64,000 nt of DNA from Rhodobacter sp. (GCA_020637515.1 JACKKG010000001.1:1456501-1520500), one strand, 5' to 3'; shown: positions 50,602 through 61,073, numbered from the stretch's first letter. Translations and numbers: made by a program. Notes: generated by a model from the letters alone, not told the origin.

Positions 50602-51582
50602 TCAGCCGCGGCCGCGACGCCCCCCCCGGCGGCCCGACGACGCGGCGGCGGCGGCGGCCGAGGCTTCGGCGAAGCTCGCGCCTTCGTTCATCGCTTCCAG
50701 AACCTTGGCCAGGCGGATCCACTCGCCACCGTTGGCGTCGTGGTTCATCAAGAGGTTGGCCGCGCGGATCGCTTCCATTTCCTGCGCGCGCACCGGGTTC
50801 ATGATGGCCGAGGTCATCCCCGCGCCGATCGCCATCGGCAGGAAGGCCGCGTTGATCCCGTGACGGTTCGGCAGCCCGAACGAGATGTTCGAGGCTCCGC
50901 AGGTGGTGTTCACCCCCAGCTCGTCGCGCAGGCGGCGCACCAGCGCAAAGACCTGCTGTCCGGCGGTCGCCATCGCCCCCACGGGCATCACCAGGGGGTC
51001 CACGACGATGTCATGCGCGGGAATGCCGAAGTCGGCGGCGCGCTGGACGATCTTCCTGGCCACTTCGAAGCGGACATCGGGATCGGGGGAAATGCCGGTG
51101 TCGTCGTTCGAGATCGCGACGACCGGCACGTTGTATTTCTTGACCAGCGGCAGCACCAGCTCCATGCGCTCTTCCTCGCCGGTGACCGAGTTCAGCAGCG
51201 GGCGACCGTTGGCCGCCTGGAGGCCGGCCTCGAGCGCGCCGGGGACAGAACTGTCGATGCACAGCGGCACATCGGTGATCGCCTGGATGCGCTCGATCAG
51301 GGCCTTCATCAGCGGCGGTTCGACAAAGTTGTTGTCGGCGTAGCGCGGGTCCTGGGCCATCTTGTTGGTGAAGACCGCGCCCGAGTTCACGTCGAGCACC
51401 GTCGCGCCGCACAGAACCTGTTCGAGCGCGTCCTTTTCCACGGTCGAGAAATCGCCCGCTTCCAGCTCGGCGGCCAGTTTCTTGCGGCCGGTGGGGTTGA
51501 TGCGCTCGCCGATCACGCAAAACGGTTCGTCAAAACCGATGACGACGGTCTTGGTGGCGGATTCGAGGACGGTTCTGGTCAT
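50602..51582 (-). CDS. Methyltetrahydrofolate:corrinoid methyltransferase-type protein
   Basis: A 326-residue pterin-binding TIM-barrel protein that would move a methyl group between a corrinoid protein and tetrahydrofolate. Family motifs: VIGERINPTGRKKLA, ATVLDVNSGA, CIDSSVPGALEAGLQAA and LLNSVTGEEER, with NDDTGI and VVDPLVMPVG further on. ATG 51582 is the family start; an upstream open stretch is not coding-like. The C-terminus is low-complexity (poly-Ala then RRGGRRGRG). It follows metF and the virulence-factor gene on the same strand. Demethylation of a methylated amine or betaine is a likely context. Confidence 0.85.
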   Translation of the reverse strand: MTRTVLESATKTVVIGFDEPFCVIGERINPTGRKKLAAELEAGDFSTVEKDALEQVLCGATVLDVNSGAVFTNKMAQDPRYADNNFVEPPLMKALIERIQAITDVPLCIDSSVPGALEAGLQAANGRPLLNSVTGEEERMELVLPLVKKYNVPVVAISNDDTGISPDPDVRFEVARKIVQRAADFGIPAHDIVVDPLVMPVGAMATAGQQVFALVRRLRDELGVNTTCGASNISFGLPNRHGINAAFLPMAIGAGMTSAIMNPVRAQEMEAIRAANLLMNHDANGGEWIRLAKVLEAMNEGASFAEASAAAAAASSGRRGGRRGRG

Positions 51583-51676
51583 GTGGGGTCCTTTTGGGGT
51601 CAGCCGCACCGGAAGGCAGGCACAAGACCCACCCCCGAGGCGCGAGGGAGAGAGGGCAGGCCGACCCCGGAGGGTG

Positions 51677-51979
51677 TCAGCCGATGCGTTGGCAGGTGGT
51701 TTCGACGTCGCCGCCACCCTGAGGGTGGAACAGCGGATACAGGGTGTCGGGGGCGTCGATCCATGCCGGGCGAATCGGGAAACGCACCATAGTGCCGGGC
51801 ACGCTCTGCATGGGAACGAAGGTCTGTCCGGGGGCCGAGGCCTTGGGCCCGATCGATCAGCGCGCCGGTCCCCGGATCTGATGACAGGCCGAGGACCCGT
51901 TCAGGACATGGGTTCCCCGCGCGGAAACCGCGCCCGGCGCGCCAATCGCAAGCGCGCAGGACGCAAGCCAACGACCCAT
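51677..51979 (-). pseudogene. Small secreted-protein gene split by one in-frame TGA
   Basis: An ATG at 51979 opens a signal-peptide-like sequence (MGRWLASCALAIGAPGAVSA) and runs 40 codons to a TGA at 51857-51859. The same frame then stays open for 59 more codons with ordinary high-GC codon use (QTFVPMQSVPGTMVRFPIR, LYPLFHPQGGGDVETTCQ) and stops at 51677-51679. The total of about 100 residues fits the small secreted proteins seen elsewhere here. I do not recognise a family. It could be a nonsense-mutated gene, a read-through product, or two separate short frames. Confidence 0.4.
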
Positions 51980-51998
51980 CGCGAACGTTCCCAGGCCT

Positions 51999-52037
51999 GA
52001 AATCCCGGGAAACAGCTTCGCGGCTTTCCGGGATTTC
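51999..52037 (-). terminator. Long hairpin after metF-like gene
   Basis: GAAATCCCGGGAAA (51999-52012) pairs with TTTCCGGGATTTC (52025-52037), with one bulged base and a 12-base loop. It lies 34 bases past the metF-like stop. It has no T-run, so it may attenuate rather than stop transcription into the methyltransferase gene. Confidence 0.5.
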
Positions 52038-52071
52038 GGTAAAGAGGGCGCGGCGAGTCGTCGGCATGATT

Positions 52072-52983
52072 TCAGGCGGCCTGCGCGGGCTGCTGGCCGT
52101 GACGGTGGGTCCATTCGGCGTTGGTCTTGATGCCGCCCAGCGGGAAGAAGTGCACCGATTCGATGCCGAAATCGGGGTTCGCCGCCTTGTGCTCGGCCAG
52201 CGCCAGCAGGAAGTCGTCGGGCTCATAGGGCAGCAGCAGCTTGGACACGTCCATCGCGCGTTTTTGCAGCACCTTCAGCGACGGGCCGACACCGCAGGCG
52301 ATCGCGAATTTGATGAGGGTTTGCAGCTTGGCCGGGCCGGCGACGCCGATGTGCACCGGCAGGTCAACGCCGGCCTCCTTCAGGCCGTTCACCCAGTCGA
52401 TGACGGGGCCCGCCTCAAAGCAGAACTGCGTGGCCATCGCCATCCGGGCGTCGGTGCGCTCGCTGAACGCCTGTTTCCAGCGCGCCGCTTCCATCACCAT
52501 CCGGTCCGAGCCGTCGGGATCGATGTCCTTGTTGCCTTCGGGGTGGCCGGCGACATGCAGTCGTTCGAACCCGTCGAACGCACCGGATTCCAGCAGTTGC
52601 ATCGACGAATCGAAGGCGCCCAGTTGCTTTTGCGGGTTGCCGGCCAGGATCAGCCCTTGCTTGACGCCGGCCTCGCCCTTGTAGCGGGCGACCCAGTCGG
52701 TCAGCATGGCCTTGTCGGCGATGATCCGCGCCGGGAAGTGCGGCATCGGCTCGTAGCCTTCGTTGCGCAGGCGCGCGGCGGTGGCGACCATTTCCTCGAT
52801 CGGCGTGCCCTCGATATGGGCGATGTAGACGCGCGTTCCGGCGGGCAGAAGGGTGCGGAAACCCGCCACCTTTTCGGCGGTGCGCGGCATCACTTCGATG
52901 GAATAACCGGCGAGGAAGGCCGTCAGGGCCTCAGATCCGGTTGCGGTCGCGGCGGCCTTGCGGCCAAAGGGGAACAGAGCCAT
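52072..52983 (-). CDS. Methylenetetrahydrofolate reductase-like protein
   Basis: Would reduce methylene-tetrahydrofolate to methyl-tetrahydrofolate, or run in reverse during methyl-group oxidation. The 303-residue TIM barrel has the family's acidic start IEVMPRTAEKVAGF, IAHIEGTPIEEM, LILAGNPQKQLGAFDSS and HVAGHPEGNKDI, and AMATQFCFEAGPVIDWVNGL (residues about 187-206). GGGAGG lies before ATG 52983; the frame is open 14 codons further. It is 16 bases downstream of the virulence-factor gene and belongs to the MetF branch found in alphaproteobacterial one-carbon clusters rather than the biosynthetic E. coli type. Confidence 0.85.
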   Translation of the reverse strand: MALFPFGRKAAATATGSEALTAFLAGYSIEVMPRTAEKVAGFRTLLPAGTRVYIAHIEGTPIEEMVATAARLRNEGYEPMPHFPARIIADKAMLTDWVARYKGEAGVKQGLILAGNPQKQLGAFDSSMQLLESGAFDGFERLHVAGHPEGNKDIDPDGSDRMVMEAARWKQAFSERTDARMAMATQFCFEAGPVIDWVNGLKEAGVDLPVHIGVAGPAKLQTLIKFAIACGVGPSLKVLQKRAMDVSKLLLPYEPDDFLLALAEHKAANPDFGIESVHFFPLGGIKTNAEWTHRHGQQPAQAA

Positions 52984-52999
52984 CAGAGCCTCCCAGAGG

Positions 53000-53320
53000 T
53001 TACCCACGCGCGTCCCAGCCGTCATTGGCGATCAGCGCCTTGATCCTGTCTGCGTCGTAGTCCGCTTCCAGGCGGGCGGCCTCGGCGCGGGCGACCTGTT
53101 CCTGTTCGCCAGCGACATTGTAGGGGTCGGCTTTGCGCCATTCGGACAGGTAGGAATCGGTGTCGCGCGCGCCCACCTTCATCGCGCAGCGGTCGATGGC
53201 CTGCTCGAAGCGTTCGGGCAACTGGACTTTGGCGCCCCTGCGCCCCTTGCCGACGATGACCTGCGCGGGGATGTCGCGCCAGTAGACGATGGTGACGGGC
53301 TGAAGGGTAGCATCTGACAT
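53000..53320 (-). CDS. 'Virulence factor' family protein (PF13769-like)
   Basis: A 106-residue protein whose core VTIVYWRDIPAQVIVGKGR and LPERFEQAIDRCAMKVG, followed by YLSEWRK, match the small family named 'Virulence factor'. Its function is unknown despite the name; in Rhodobacterales it repeatedly lies upstream of the MetF-like and corrinoid methyltransferase genes, as here. The sequence is charged, without signal peptide. It heads the leftward operon; a 293-base spacer separates it from the divergent ppx gene. Confidence 0.78.
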   Translation of the reverse strand: MSDATLQPVTIVYWRDIPAQVIVGKGRRGAKVQLPERFEQAIDRCAMKVGARDTDSYLSEWRKADPYNVAGEQEQVARAEAARLEADYDADRIKALIANDGWDARG

Positions 53321-53557
53321 GGGGGGCCTCGTGCGGTTGGTTCCCGTTTCCTCGCCGGTTTTCCGGTCGCGCGTGGTGACGATTTCGACCTGCGCGCGCC
53401 GGGATGCGACCCCGGTGTCATAGCAGGTCCGGCGGGGCGGGGGCCACCGGGACTAAGGCGAAAAAACTTCACCAAGGACATGAGCCGAACCGCAGGGCGA
53501 CGACCCCGCGGGACCGTGTGGTCCCTGGCGCCGGCCATCGCGCCCCCGGTTTCAATC

Positions 53558-53586
53558 TTGCGCGGCGCCGGGGGGCGGACTAGGGT
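53558..53586 (+). promoter_or_regulatory. Candidate promoter for ppx-rlmE-DUF4336
   Basis: TTGCGC at 53558-53563, a 17-base spacer and TAGGGT at 53581-53586, ending 27 bases before the ppx ATG. Confidence 0.4.
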
Positions 53587-53613
53587 AATTGCAACACGAA
53601 ATGGAGGGCGGCC

Positions 53614-54765
53614 ATGACGCCCGAGCGTCCCGCAGGCGCGGCGGCGCATCCGAAATCGTCGAGGCCGCCCCGTCAAGGGCGGACTCCGGGCGGACCAGAG
53701 CCGAAGCGCCAGACTATGCCCTCGGACGGGGGCCTTTATGCTGCCCTCGATCTGGGCACGAATTCCTGCCGCATGTTGATTGCGCGCCCCAAGGGCGCGC
53801 AATTTGAAGTCATCGACAGTTTCTCGCGCGCGGTGGAACTGGGAACCGGACTGGAAAGCACCGGCCGTCTGGGGCACGGGCCCATGGCGCGCACCGTGCA
53901 GGCGTTGCGCATCTGCCGGCGCAAGCTGGACGACCATGCGGTCCTGCGGATGCGTCTGGTCGCAACCGAGGCCTGTCGCCGCGCCCGCAATTCGGCGGAA
54001 TTCATCCGCAAGATCCAGCGCGAGACCGGGCTCAGGCTGGAAATCATTCCGGCCGAGGAAGAGGCGCGCCTGGCGGTCATCTCGTGCGCGCCCCTGGTGG
54101 CGCCCGAGACCGAGCAATTGCTGGTCATCGACATCGGCGGGGGATCGACAGAACTGGTGTGGCTGGACTTGTCCGAGGTTCCGCCCGAAGAACGGCGCGC
54201 GTCGATCCTGACCGTCAAGCTGGGGCTGGCGGCGGTCGGCACCGCGATGCCGCGACCGGGGCAGTCGCGGGTGGTGGACTGGATCAGCGTCCCGCTGGGC
54301 GTCGCGACCCTGCGCGAGCAGTTCACCGATGTCGAGGACGACGCCGCCCGCTTTGCCCTGATGAGCTGGCATTTCGAAGAACAGTTGCACAGCTTCTCGC
54401 CCTATGAGAACCCGGCGCCGCGCGAGGGGTTCCAGATCATCGGCACCTCGGGCACGGTAACGACGGTCGCGGCGTCCTATCTGGGGCTCAAGCGGTATGA
54501 CCGCAACAAGGTGGACGGGTTGACGATGACCTCGGCGCAGATCGACAAGGTCATTCACGATTATCTGGCGCTGGGTCCCGAGGGGCGGCGCACCGATCCC
54601 AGGATCGGGCGCGAGCGTCACGGGCTCATCATGTCGGGCGCGGCGATCTTGCAGGCCTTGATGCGGGTCTGGCCCACGGATGTCATGTCGGTCGCCGACC
54701 GTGGCCTGCGCGAGGGGTTGCTCTATGCGCAGATGAGCCGCGACGGCGTTCTCGACGGAATGTGA
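53614..54765 (+). CDS. Ppx/GppA family exopolyphosphatase or pppGpp phosphatase
   Basis: Hydrolyses polyphosphate or pppGpp; by sequence alone the two activities cannot be separated. The 383 residues start after GGAGGG; the first 38 or so are basic, proline-rich and probably disordered. Then the actin-like ATPase fold: LYAALDLGTNSCRMLIARP (phosphate loop, about 41-59), EEEARLAVI, VIDIGGGSTELVWL and GTSGTVTTVAA. An inner ATG (54th base of codon 35) would omit the disordered arm. Only the short two-domain core is present, without the C-terminal HD-like domain of E. coli Ppx. Confidence 0.88.
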   Translation: MTPERPAGAAAHPKSSRPPRQGRTPGGPEPKRQTMPSDGGLYAALDLGTNSCRMLIARPKGAQFEVIDSFSRAVELGTGLESTGRLGHGPMARTVQALRICRRKLDDHAVLRMRLVATEACRRARNSAEFIRKIQRETGLRLEIIPAEEEARLAVISCAPLVAPETEQLLVIDIGGGSTELVWLDLSEVPPEERRASILTVKLGLAAVGTAMPRPGQSRVVDWISVPLGVATLREQFTDVEDDAARFALMSWHFEEQLHSFSPYENPAPREGFQIIGTSGTVTTVAASYLGLKRYDRNKVDGLTMTSAQIDKVIHDYLALGPEGRRTDPRIGRERHGLIMSGAAILQALMRVWPTDVMSVADRGLREGLLYAQMSRDGVLDGM

Positions 54766-54779
54766 AGGAAGACGGACGG

Positions 54780-55526
54780 ATGGCAAACCCGCCGGGAAAG
54801 AACACCTCGGGGCGCGGACAGCGCGACCTGAAGGTCAAGGTAAAGACCGCCAAGGGCCGCAAGCTCAGCTCGACCCGCTGGCTGGAACGGCAGTTGAACG
54901 ACCCGTATGTGGCACGCGCGCGCCGTGAGGGATTTCGCGGCCGGGCGGCGTTCAAGATCGTCGAGCTGGACGACAAGTTCCGTTTTCTGGTGCCGGGCGC
55001 CCGGGTGGTGGACCTGGGCTGCGCCCCCGGCGGCTGGTTGCAGGTCGCCGTGGACCGGGTGAACGCGCTGGGTGCAAAATCGGGCAAACGCAAGGGCACC
55101 GTCCTGGGCGTGGACCTGCAAGAGGTCGAGCCGCTGGCCGGGGCCGAGGTCCATGTGCTGGATTTCATGGCGGACGGCGCCGACGCGCAGGTCAAGACCT
55201 GGATGGGCGGCCAGGCCGATGTGGTCATGTCGGACATGGCGGCGGCCTCGTCCGGGCACAAGCAGACGGACCATTTGCGGATCATGGCGCTGTGCGAACA
55301 CGCCGCCTGGTTCGCGTTTGACGTGCTGGCGCCGGGCGGCGCCTTCGTGGCCAAGGTTCTGGCGGGCGGTGCCGAGGGCGAATTGCAACAGCTGCTGAAA
55401 CAACGCTTTGCCAAGGTGCACAACGTCAAGCCCCCGGCCTCGCGGTCGGATTCGTCCGAGAAATACGTCGTGGCGATGGGATTTCGCGGCTTGGTCGCGC
55501 CCACCGAAGACGATGACGGGGTATGA
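54780..55526 (+). CDS. rlmE: 23S rRNA (uridine-2'-O)-methyltransferase RlmE
   Basis: Methylates the ribose of U2552 in the ribosomal A-loop, aiding 50S maturation. The 248 residues have a basic N-terminal tail, WLERQLNDPYVARARREGFR, the SAM site VVDLGCAPGGWLQVAVD and VMSDMAAASSGHKQTDH. The catalytic K-D-K-E set is represented by K of RAAFKIVE, D of SDMA, K of FVAKVLAG and E of SSEKY. It starts 14 bases after the ppx stop, as in many Rhodobacterales. It overlaps the DUF4336 gene by 14 bases. Confidence 0.95.
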   Translation: MANPPGKNTSGRGQRDLKVKVKTAKGRKLSSTRWLERQLNDPYVARARREGFRGRAAFKIVELDDKFRFLVPGARVVDLGCAPGGWLQVAVDRVNALGAKSGKRKGTVLGVDLQEVEPLAGAEVHVLDFMADGADAQVKTWMGGQADVVMSDMAAASSGHKQTDHLRIMALCEHAAWFAFDVLAPGGAFVAKVLAGGAEGELQQLLKQRFAKVHNVKPPASRSDSSEKYVVAMGFRGLVAPTEDDDGV

Positions 55527-56238
55527 GCCGCTCAACACCCTGAAGCCGGTCGCTGCCGATCTGTGGGTGGTGGACGGTCCCGCGATCCGGTTCTACGGGT
55601 TGCCGTTTCCGACGCGAATGACCGTCGTTCGGCTGCCGGAAGGCGGGTTGTGGCTGCATTCCCCGATCGCCCCCGATCCCGGGCTGCTGGCAGCCCTGGC
55701 TGCGTTGGGGCCGGTGCGCCATCTGATCGCCCCCAACTGGATCCACTATGCCCATCTGCCCGCCTGGCAGGCGCTGATGCCCGAGGCCGTGACCTGGGCC
55801 GCGCCCGGCGTGGCCGCGCGCGCGACCTCGCGCAATCTGGCGCTGCGGATCGACCGGGTGCTGCCGCATACAGGGCCCGAGTGGGGCGAGGCGATCGACC
55901 ATCTGCTGATCGCCGGCAGCGACCTGCACCGCGAGATCGCGTTCTGTCACCGTCCCAGCCGCAGCCTGATCCTGACCGACTTGATCGAGAATTTCGAACG
56001 GCGCGCGGTGGCGCCCTGGATGGTGCCGCTGTTGATGGTGGCCGGCAACCTGGATCCCGACGGCAAGGCGCCCATCGACATGCGCATGAGCTTTCGCAAG
56101 GGGCGCGCCGCCTTGCGCCGGTCGGTTCAACGGATGCAGGCCTGGAACCCCGAGCGCATCGTTCTGGCGCATGGCCGCTGGTATCCCGAAAACGGCGCCG
56201 GTGAACTGGCGCGCGCCTTTCGTTGGGCGCTGGACTGA
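55513..56238 (+). CDS. DUF4336 domain protein (metallo-beta-lactamase-like)
   Basis: A 241-residue cytoplasmic protein: PVAADLWVVDGPAIRFYGLPF (split here), MTVVRLPEGGLWLHSPI and the LIAPNWIHYAHLPAWQALMPEA stretch around residues 70-92 match DUF4336, a group related to metallo-beta-lactamase folds. The classical HxHxDH zinc motif is absent, although several His residues remain (IHYAHL, AFCHRPSRS, LAHGRW), so activity is uncertain. ATG 55513 lies inside the last codons of rlmE. Confidence 0.75.
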   Translation: MTGYEPLNTLKPVAADLWVVDGPAIRFYGLPFPTRMTVVRLPEGGLWLHSPIAPDPGLLAALAALGPVRHLIAPNWIHYAHLPAWQALMPEAVTWAAPGVAARATSRNLALRIDRVLPHTGPEWGEAIDHLLIAGSDLHREIAFCHRPSRSLILTDLIENFERRAVAPWMVPLLMVAGNLDPDGKAPIDMRMSFRKGRAALRRSVQRMQAWNPERIVLAHGRWYPENGAGELARAFRWALD

Positions 56239-56353
56239 GGCGGCGCAACGCGCGCTGGCCTCAAGCCCCCTTAAATCCGTCTTGCTACCCCCTGTGACCG
56301 CAAGGCCGGCAAACGCGCGGCCTTACCGATGCGTCTCAACACAGGGGTCTGAC

Positions 56354-58645
56354 ATGAACAAGGCAGTGACCGAGGGGCTGATCCTGATGCCTCCGCCCTT
56401 TGCCGACGGGCTGAACGTCTGGTCCAGTGGCGACGGCACGCCCGGCGCACCGACTTATGACGGTGCGGCCAACGCGGCCTTCGTGCCCTCGGACCCGGAT
56501 TTCGAGGGCTGCCTGGAACTGCTGAAGACCGCCGCCACGCAGAAACTGCGCTGGATGGGCAGCACGCCGATCCTGAACGGGTGCTATCTGCGTGTGACCG
56601 CGCGGGTCAAGGCCATGTCCGGCGCTTTGCCGACGGTGCGGATCGCGGGTTTTGCGGCCTATGCGGGCGGGGCGGCGGTGCCGGGCATCACCGTCACCGG
56701 ACCGGCCGTGCCGCTGACCGCATATGGTGAAACGGTCGAAGTCAGCGCGATCATCGCCACCGCCGCGCGCACCGGCGTGGACATGGCCTGGCCCGGCGTC
56801 CACCATGGCTATCTGGGTCTGGATCTGACCGGCCCCAACGGCGGCGTGGTGCGTATCGACGACCTGACCATCGAGGACGTCACCGGCTTCTGGCTGCGGG
56901 ACATGATGGACTGGGTCGATGTCCGCGATTATGGCGCCCTCGGCAACGGTGTGACGGATGATTATGACGCCTTTGTTGCCGCCGCCGCCGATGCCGTGGC
57001 CACCGGGCGTTCCATCCTGGTGTCGCAGGGCGTGTTCTACATCGGCCAGACGCTGACGGTCGAGGCCCCGGTCCGCTTTCAGGGCACGCTGACGATGCCC
57101 GATGCCGCCCGGCTGCAACTGACCAAGAACTTCGACTATCCCAGCTATGCCGCGGCCTTCGGCTCCGAGGGATTGGCGCTGCGCAAGGGGTTGCAGGCGC
57201 TGTTCTGGTATACCGACCATGACACATTCGACCTGGGCGGGCGGCGCATCGTCCTGGATGCGCCCATCGACCTGGCGGCGACCACCGGGCTGACCTATTA
57301 CGCCATCCGCCGGGTGCTGAAGAACGGGCTGATCGAAGCCAACGATACCAACGCCTGGAACACCGTCACCGTCACCTCGCAGGCGACCTATTCGACCAGC
57401 CAGCCGGCGTTTCTGACCGGGGTCGCAAATGTCGCCAACATCCCGGTCGGCTCGCGGGTTTCGGGCAGCGGCGTCGGCCGCGAGGTCTATGTCAAGGCGC
57501 GCAACATCTCGGCGCAGACGCTGACACTGAGCCAGCCATTGCACGGTGCCGCGGGCACGCAAGTCTACACCTTCGAGCGGTTCCAGTATGTCCTGGACAT
57601 GTCCGGCTTTGGCGTGCTCGAGCGGTTCGAGATCGACAGCGTCGAGTTCCAGTGCAAGAACCTGTGCAGCACGTTGAACCTGTCCACCGAAGGGCCGATC
57701 TTCACGCTGCGCAACTGCACCTTCAACCGGCCCAAGGACAAGGCGATCACCTCGATCGGGCGCGGCTGCCAGGGTATGCTGGTCGACAATTGCCTGTTCC
57801 TGTCGGGCGAATCCGCCGTGCGATCCCAGGATCGGGTGACGGTGGCGATCAACGTCAACGCCAATGACGTGAAGCTGCGCAACAACCTGGTCCAGCGGTT
57901 CGGCAAGTTCGCGGTGATGTCGGGGACCTATCACCTGATCGAGGGGAACCACTTCTACCACGGCGACAACGAGATGAACGCCGTGCGCCAGCCGGGCCTG
58001 GTGCTGACCTATCCGAACAGCATCACCACGATCACCGGCAATTATGTGGACAACAGCTTCATCGAGTTGACGAACGAGCATGACGCGACCCCGAACTGGG
58101 GCGGCGAGTTCACCTTTGGCGGTCTCAGCATCACCAACAACGTGTTCCTGGTGTCGAACGTCATCTCGAGCTTCCGGTTCCTGTCGGTCAAGCCGTATGG
58201 AACGGGTCACTACGTGCAGGGGCTGATCGTCACCGGCAACGTGTTCCGCACCGTCAACGCCGCACCGGCGCGGCCGGAAGGCGTGGACACCAGTTTTGCC
58301 GACCTCGACTATTCGCGGTTCCGCAACGTGATCTGGCAGAACAACACCTACAACGGCATTCCGGGTCAGACCGAAAGTCCGCTGGTGCTGCGCCACGATC
58401 AGGGTTCGGCCAATGCGACCTGGACGGTGGCGACCGGCGGCAAGCTGCCGTTCTCGGGGTGGGCGCGCACCGTCAGCGCGCTGGTCATCGAAGGTGCGGC
58501 CACCGATGGCGGAAGTCTGGTGCGCACCTCGTTCCCCTATGTCACCGTGCAGCAAGGGGCGAACAGCGACGACGTGCGGCTGATCTGGCCCAGCGCGACC
58601 CGCGGCCGCGCGGTGGTCACGGTCCGGGTGGACAACCCGATCTGA
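56354..58645 (+). CDS. Pectate-lyase-like beta-helix protein resembling GTA head-spike fibre GhsB
   Basis: A 763-residue protein starting MNKAVTEGLILMPPPFADG. A beta-sandwich-like N-terminal part (about 1-185, YLRVTARVKAMSG) is followed by VRDYGALGNGVTDDYDAF (about 192-209), the entry motif of GH28/pectate-lyase-3 right-handed beta-helices, and then a long solenoid rich in N-x-x-F/V turns (LRNCTF, VDNCLF, LRNNLV, ITGNYV, ITNNVF, VTGNVF). No signal peptide. From memory it resembles rcc01080 (GhsB), which forms head spikes on Rhodobacter capsulatus GTA and binds host capsule. The expected partner GhsA is not beside it. A strong terminator follows. Confidence 0.65.
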   Translation: MNKAVTEGLILMPPPFADGLNVWSSGDGTPGAPTYDGAANAAFVPSDPDFEGCLELLKTAATQKLRWMGSTPILNGCYLRVTARVKAMSGALPTVRIAGFAAYAGGAAVPGITVTGPAVPLTAYGETVEVSAIIATAARTGVDMAWPGVHHGYLGLDLTGPNGGVVRIDDLTIEDVTGFWLRDMMDWVDVRDYGALGNGVTDDYDAFVAAAADAVATGRSILVSQGVFYIGQTLTVEAPVRFQGTLTMPDAARLQLTKNFDYPSYAAAFGSEGLALRKGLQALFWYTDHDTFDLGGRRIVLDAPIDLAATTGLTYYAIRRVLKNGLIEANDTNAWNTVTVTSQATYSTSQPAFLTGVANVANIPVGSRVSGSGVGREVYVKARNISAQTLTLSQPLHGAAGTQVYTFERFQYVLDMSGFGVLERFEIDSVEFQCKNLCSTLNLSTEGPIFTLRNCTFNRPKDKAITSIGRGCQGMLVDNCLFLSGESAVRSQDRVTVAINVNANDVKLRNNLVQRFGKFAVMSGTYHLIEGNHFYHGDNEMNAVRQPGLVLTYPNSITTITGNYVDNSFIELTNEHDATPNWGGEFTFGGLSITNNVFLVSNVISSFRFLSVKPYGTGHYVQGLIVTGNVFRTVNAAPARPEGVDTSFADLDYSRFRNVIWQNNTYNGIPGQTESPLVLRHDQGSANATWTVATGGKLPFSGWARTVSALVIEGAATDGGSLVRTSFPYVTVQQGANSDDVRLIWPSATRGRAVVTVRVDNPI

Positions 58646-58689
58646 TCCGCCGGGCAGGCGGATCGGCAGCGCGTCCGCAGCGGCGGACG

Positions 58690-58717
58690 AAGGGCGGCGC
58701 CATACGGCGCCGCCCTT
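58690..58717 (+). terminator. Rho-independent terminator after the GhsB-like gene
   Basis: A perfect 12-base stem AAGGGCGGCGCC (58690-58701) with GGCGCCGCCCTT (58706-58717), loop ATAC, then GTTTCGTT. Confidence 0.8.
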
Positions 58718-59023
58718 GTTTCGTTCACGTTCGCGAGATGATTCGCGTGAAACGCGTGATCGCCGCGCCGCGCGATGGCCCCGCCGCCTGGGGGCCGGCG
58801 TGGATCCGGCGCGCGACGCACGGGGCGTCAGGGCTGCGGTGACGTGGCGTCACGGCATTGACTTTCGGCCGACGGACAGGGGGCTGAAAAACATGGCGGA
58901 ATTGTGGCAGGCCTGACAATGATTTACAGATTGCCACTTTGATCCGTCAAGAAATTTACAAAAAACTCGTTATTAAAAAAAGAGTTACCTAAAAATTGAC
59001 CAATACGGTATAGTGGCGCTCGG
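58718..59023 (+). promoter_or_regulatory. Upstream region of acsA with AT-rich promoter segment
   Basis: No gene is supported here. From about 58917 to 59014 the sequence turns sharply AT-rich (runs of A and T, unlike anything else in the window). It includes a 5-base inverted repeat AACTC/GAGTT around TATTAAAAAAA and a good -10, TATAGT, at 59009-59014. The best -35 at the right distance (TTACCT, 58985-58990) is poor, so activation by a regulator is likely. A TTGACC at 58996 is too close to pair with the -10. Confidence 0.5.
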
Positions 59024-59092
59024 ATGGAGGATCGGCAACGCCGTGCCCGGTATGGGGCGACGGTTTGCGTGCCGGATGCTGGAGGAGCGTGA
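59024..59092 (+). CDS. Possible 22-residue leader peptide before acsA
   Basis: ATG at 59024 opens 22 codons (MEDRQRRARYGATVCVPDAG, then GA) and ends in TGA directly followed by the acsA ATG. With the -10 at 59009-59014, transcription would start only a few bases before this ATG, so it would be read without a Shine-Dalgarno. The acsA ribosome-binding site GGAGGAG lies inside its last codons. It may couple or regulate acsA translation, or be chance. Confidence 0.25.
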   Translation: MEDRQRRARYGATVCVPDAGGA

Positions 59093-61057
<1,965 letters not shown>

Positions 61058-61073
61058 TCGGATGGAGCAGACG

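Noticed and set aside
58996..59014. TTGACC with TATAGT as a promoter pair for acsA
   Set aside because: The gap is only 7 bases, far too short for sigma-70 polymerase.
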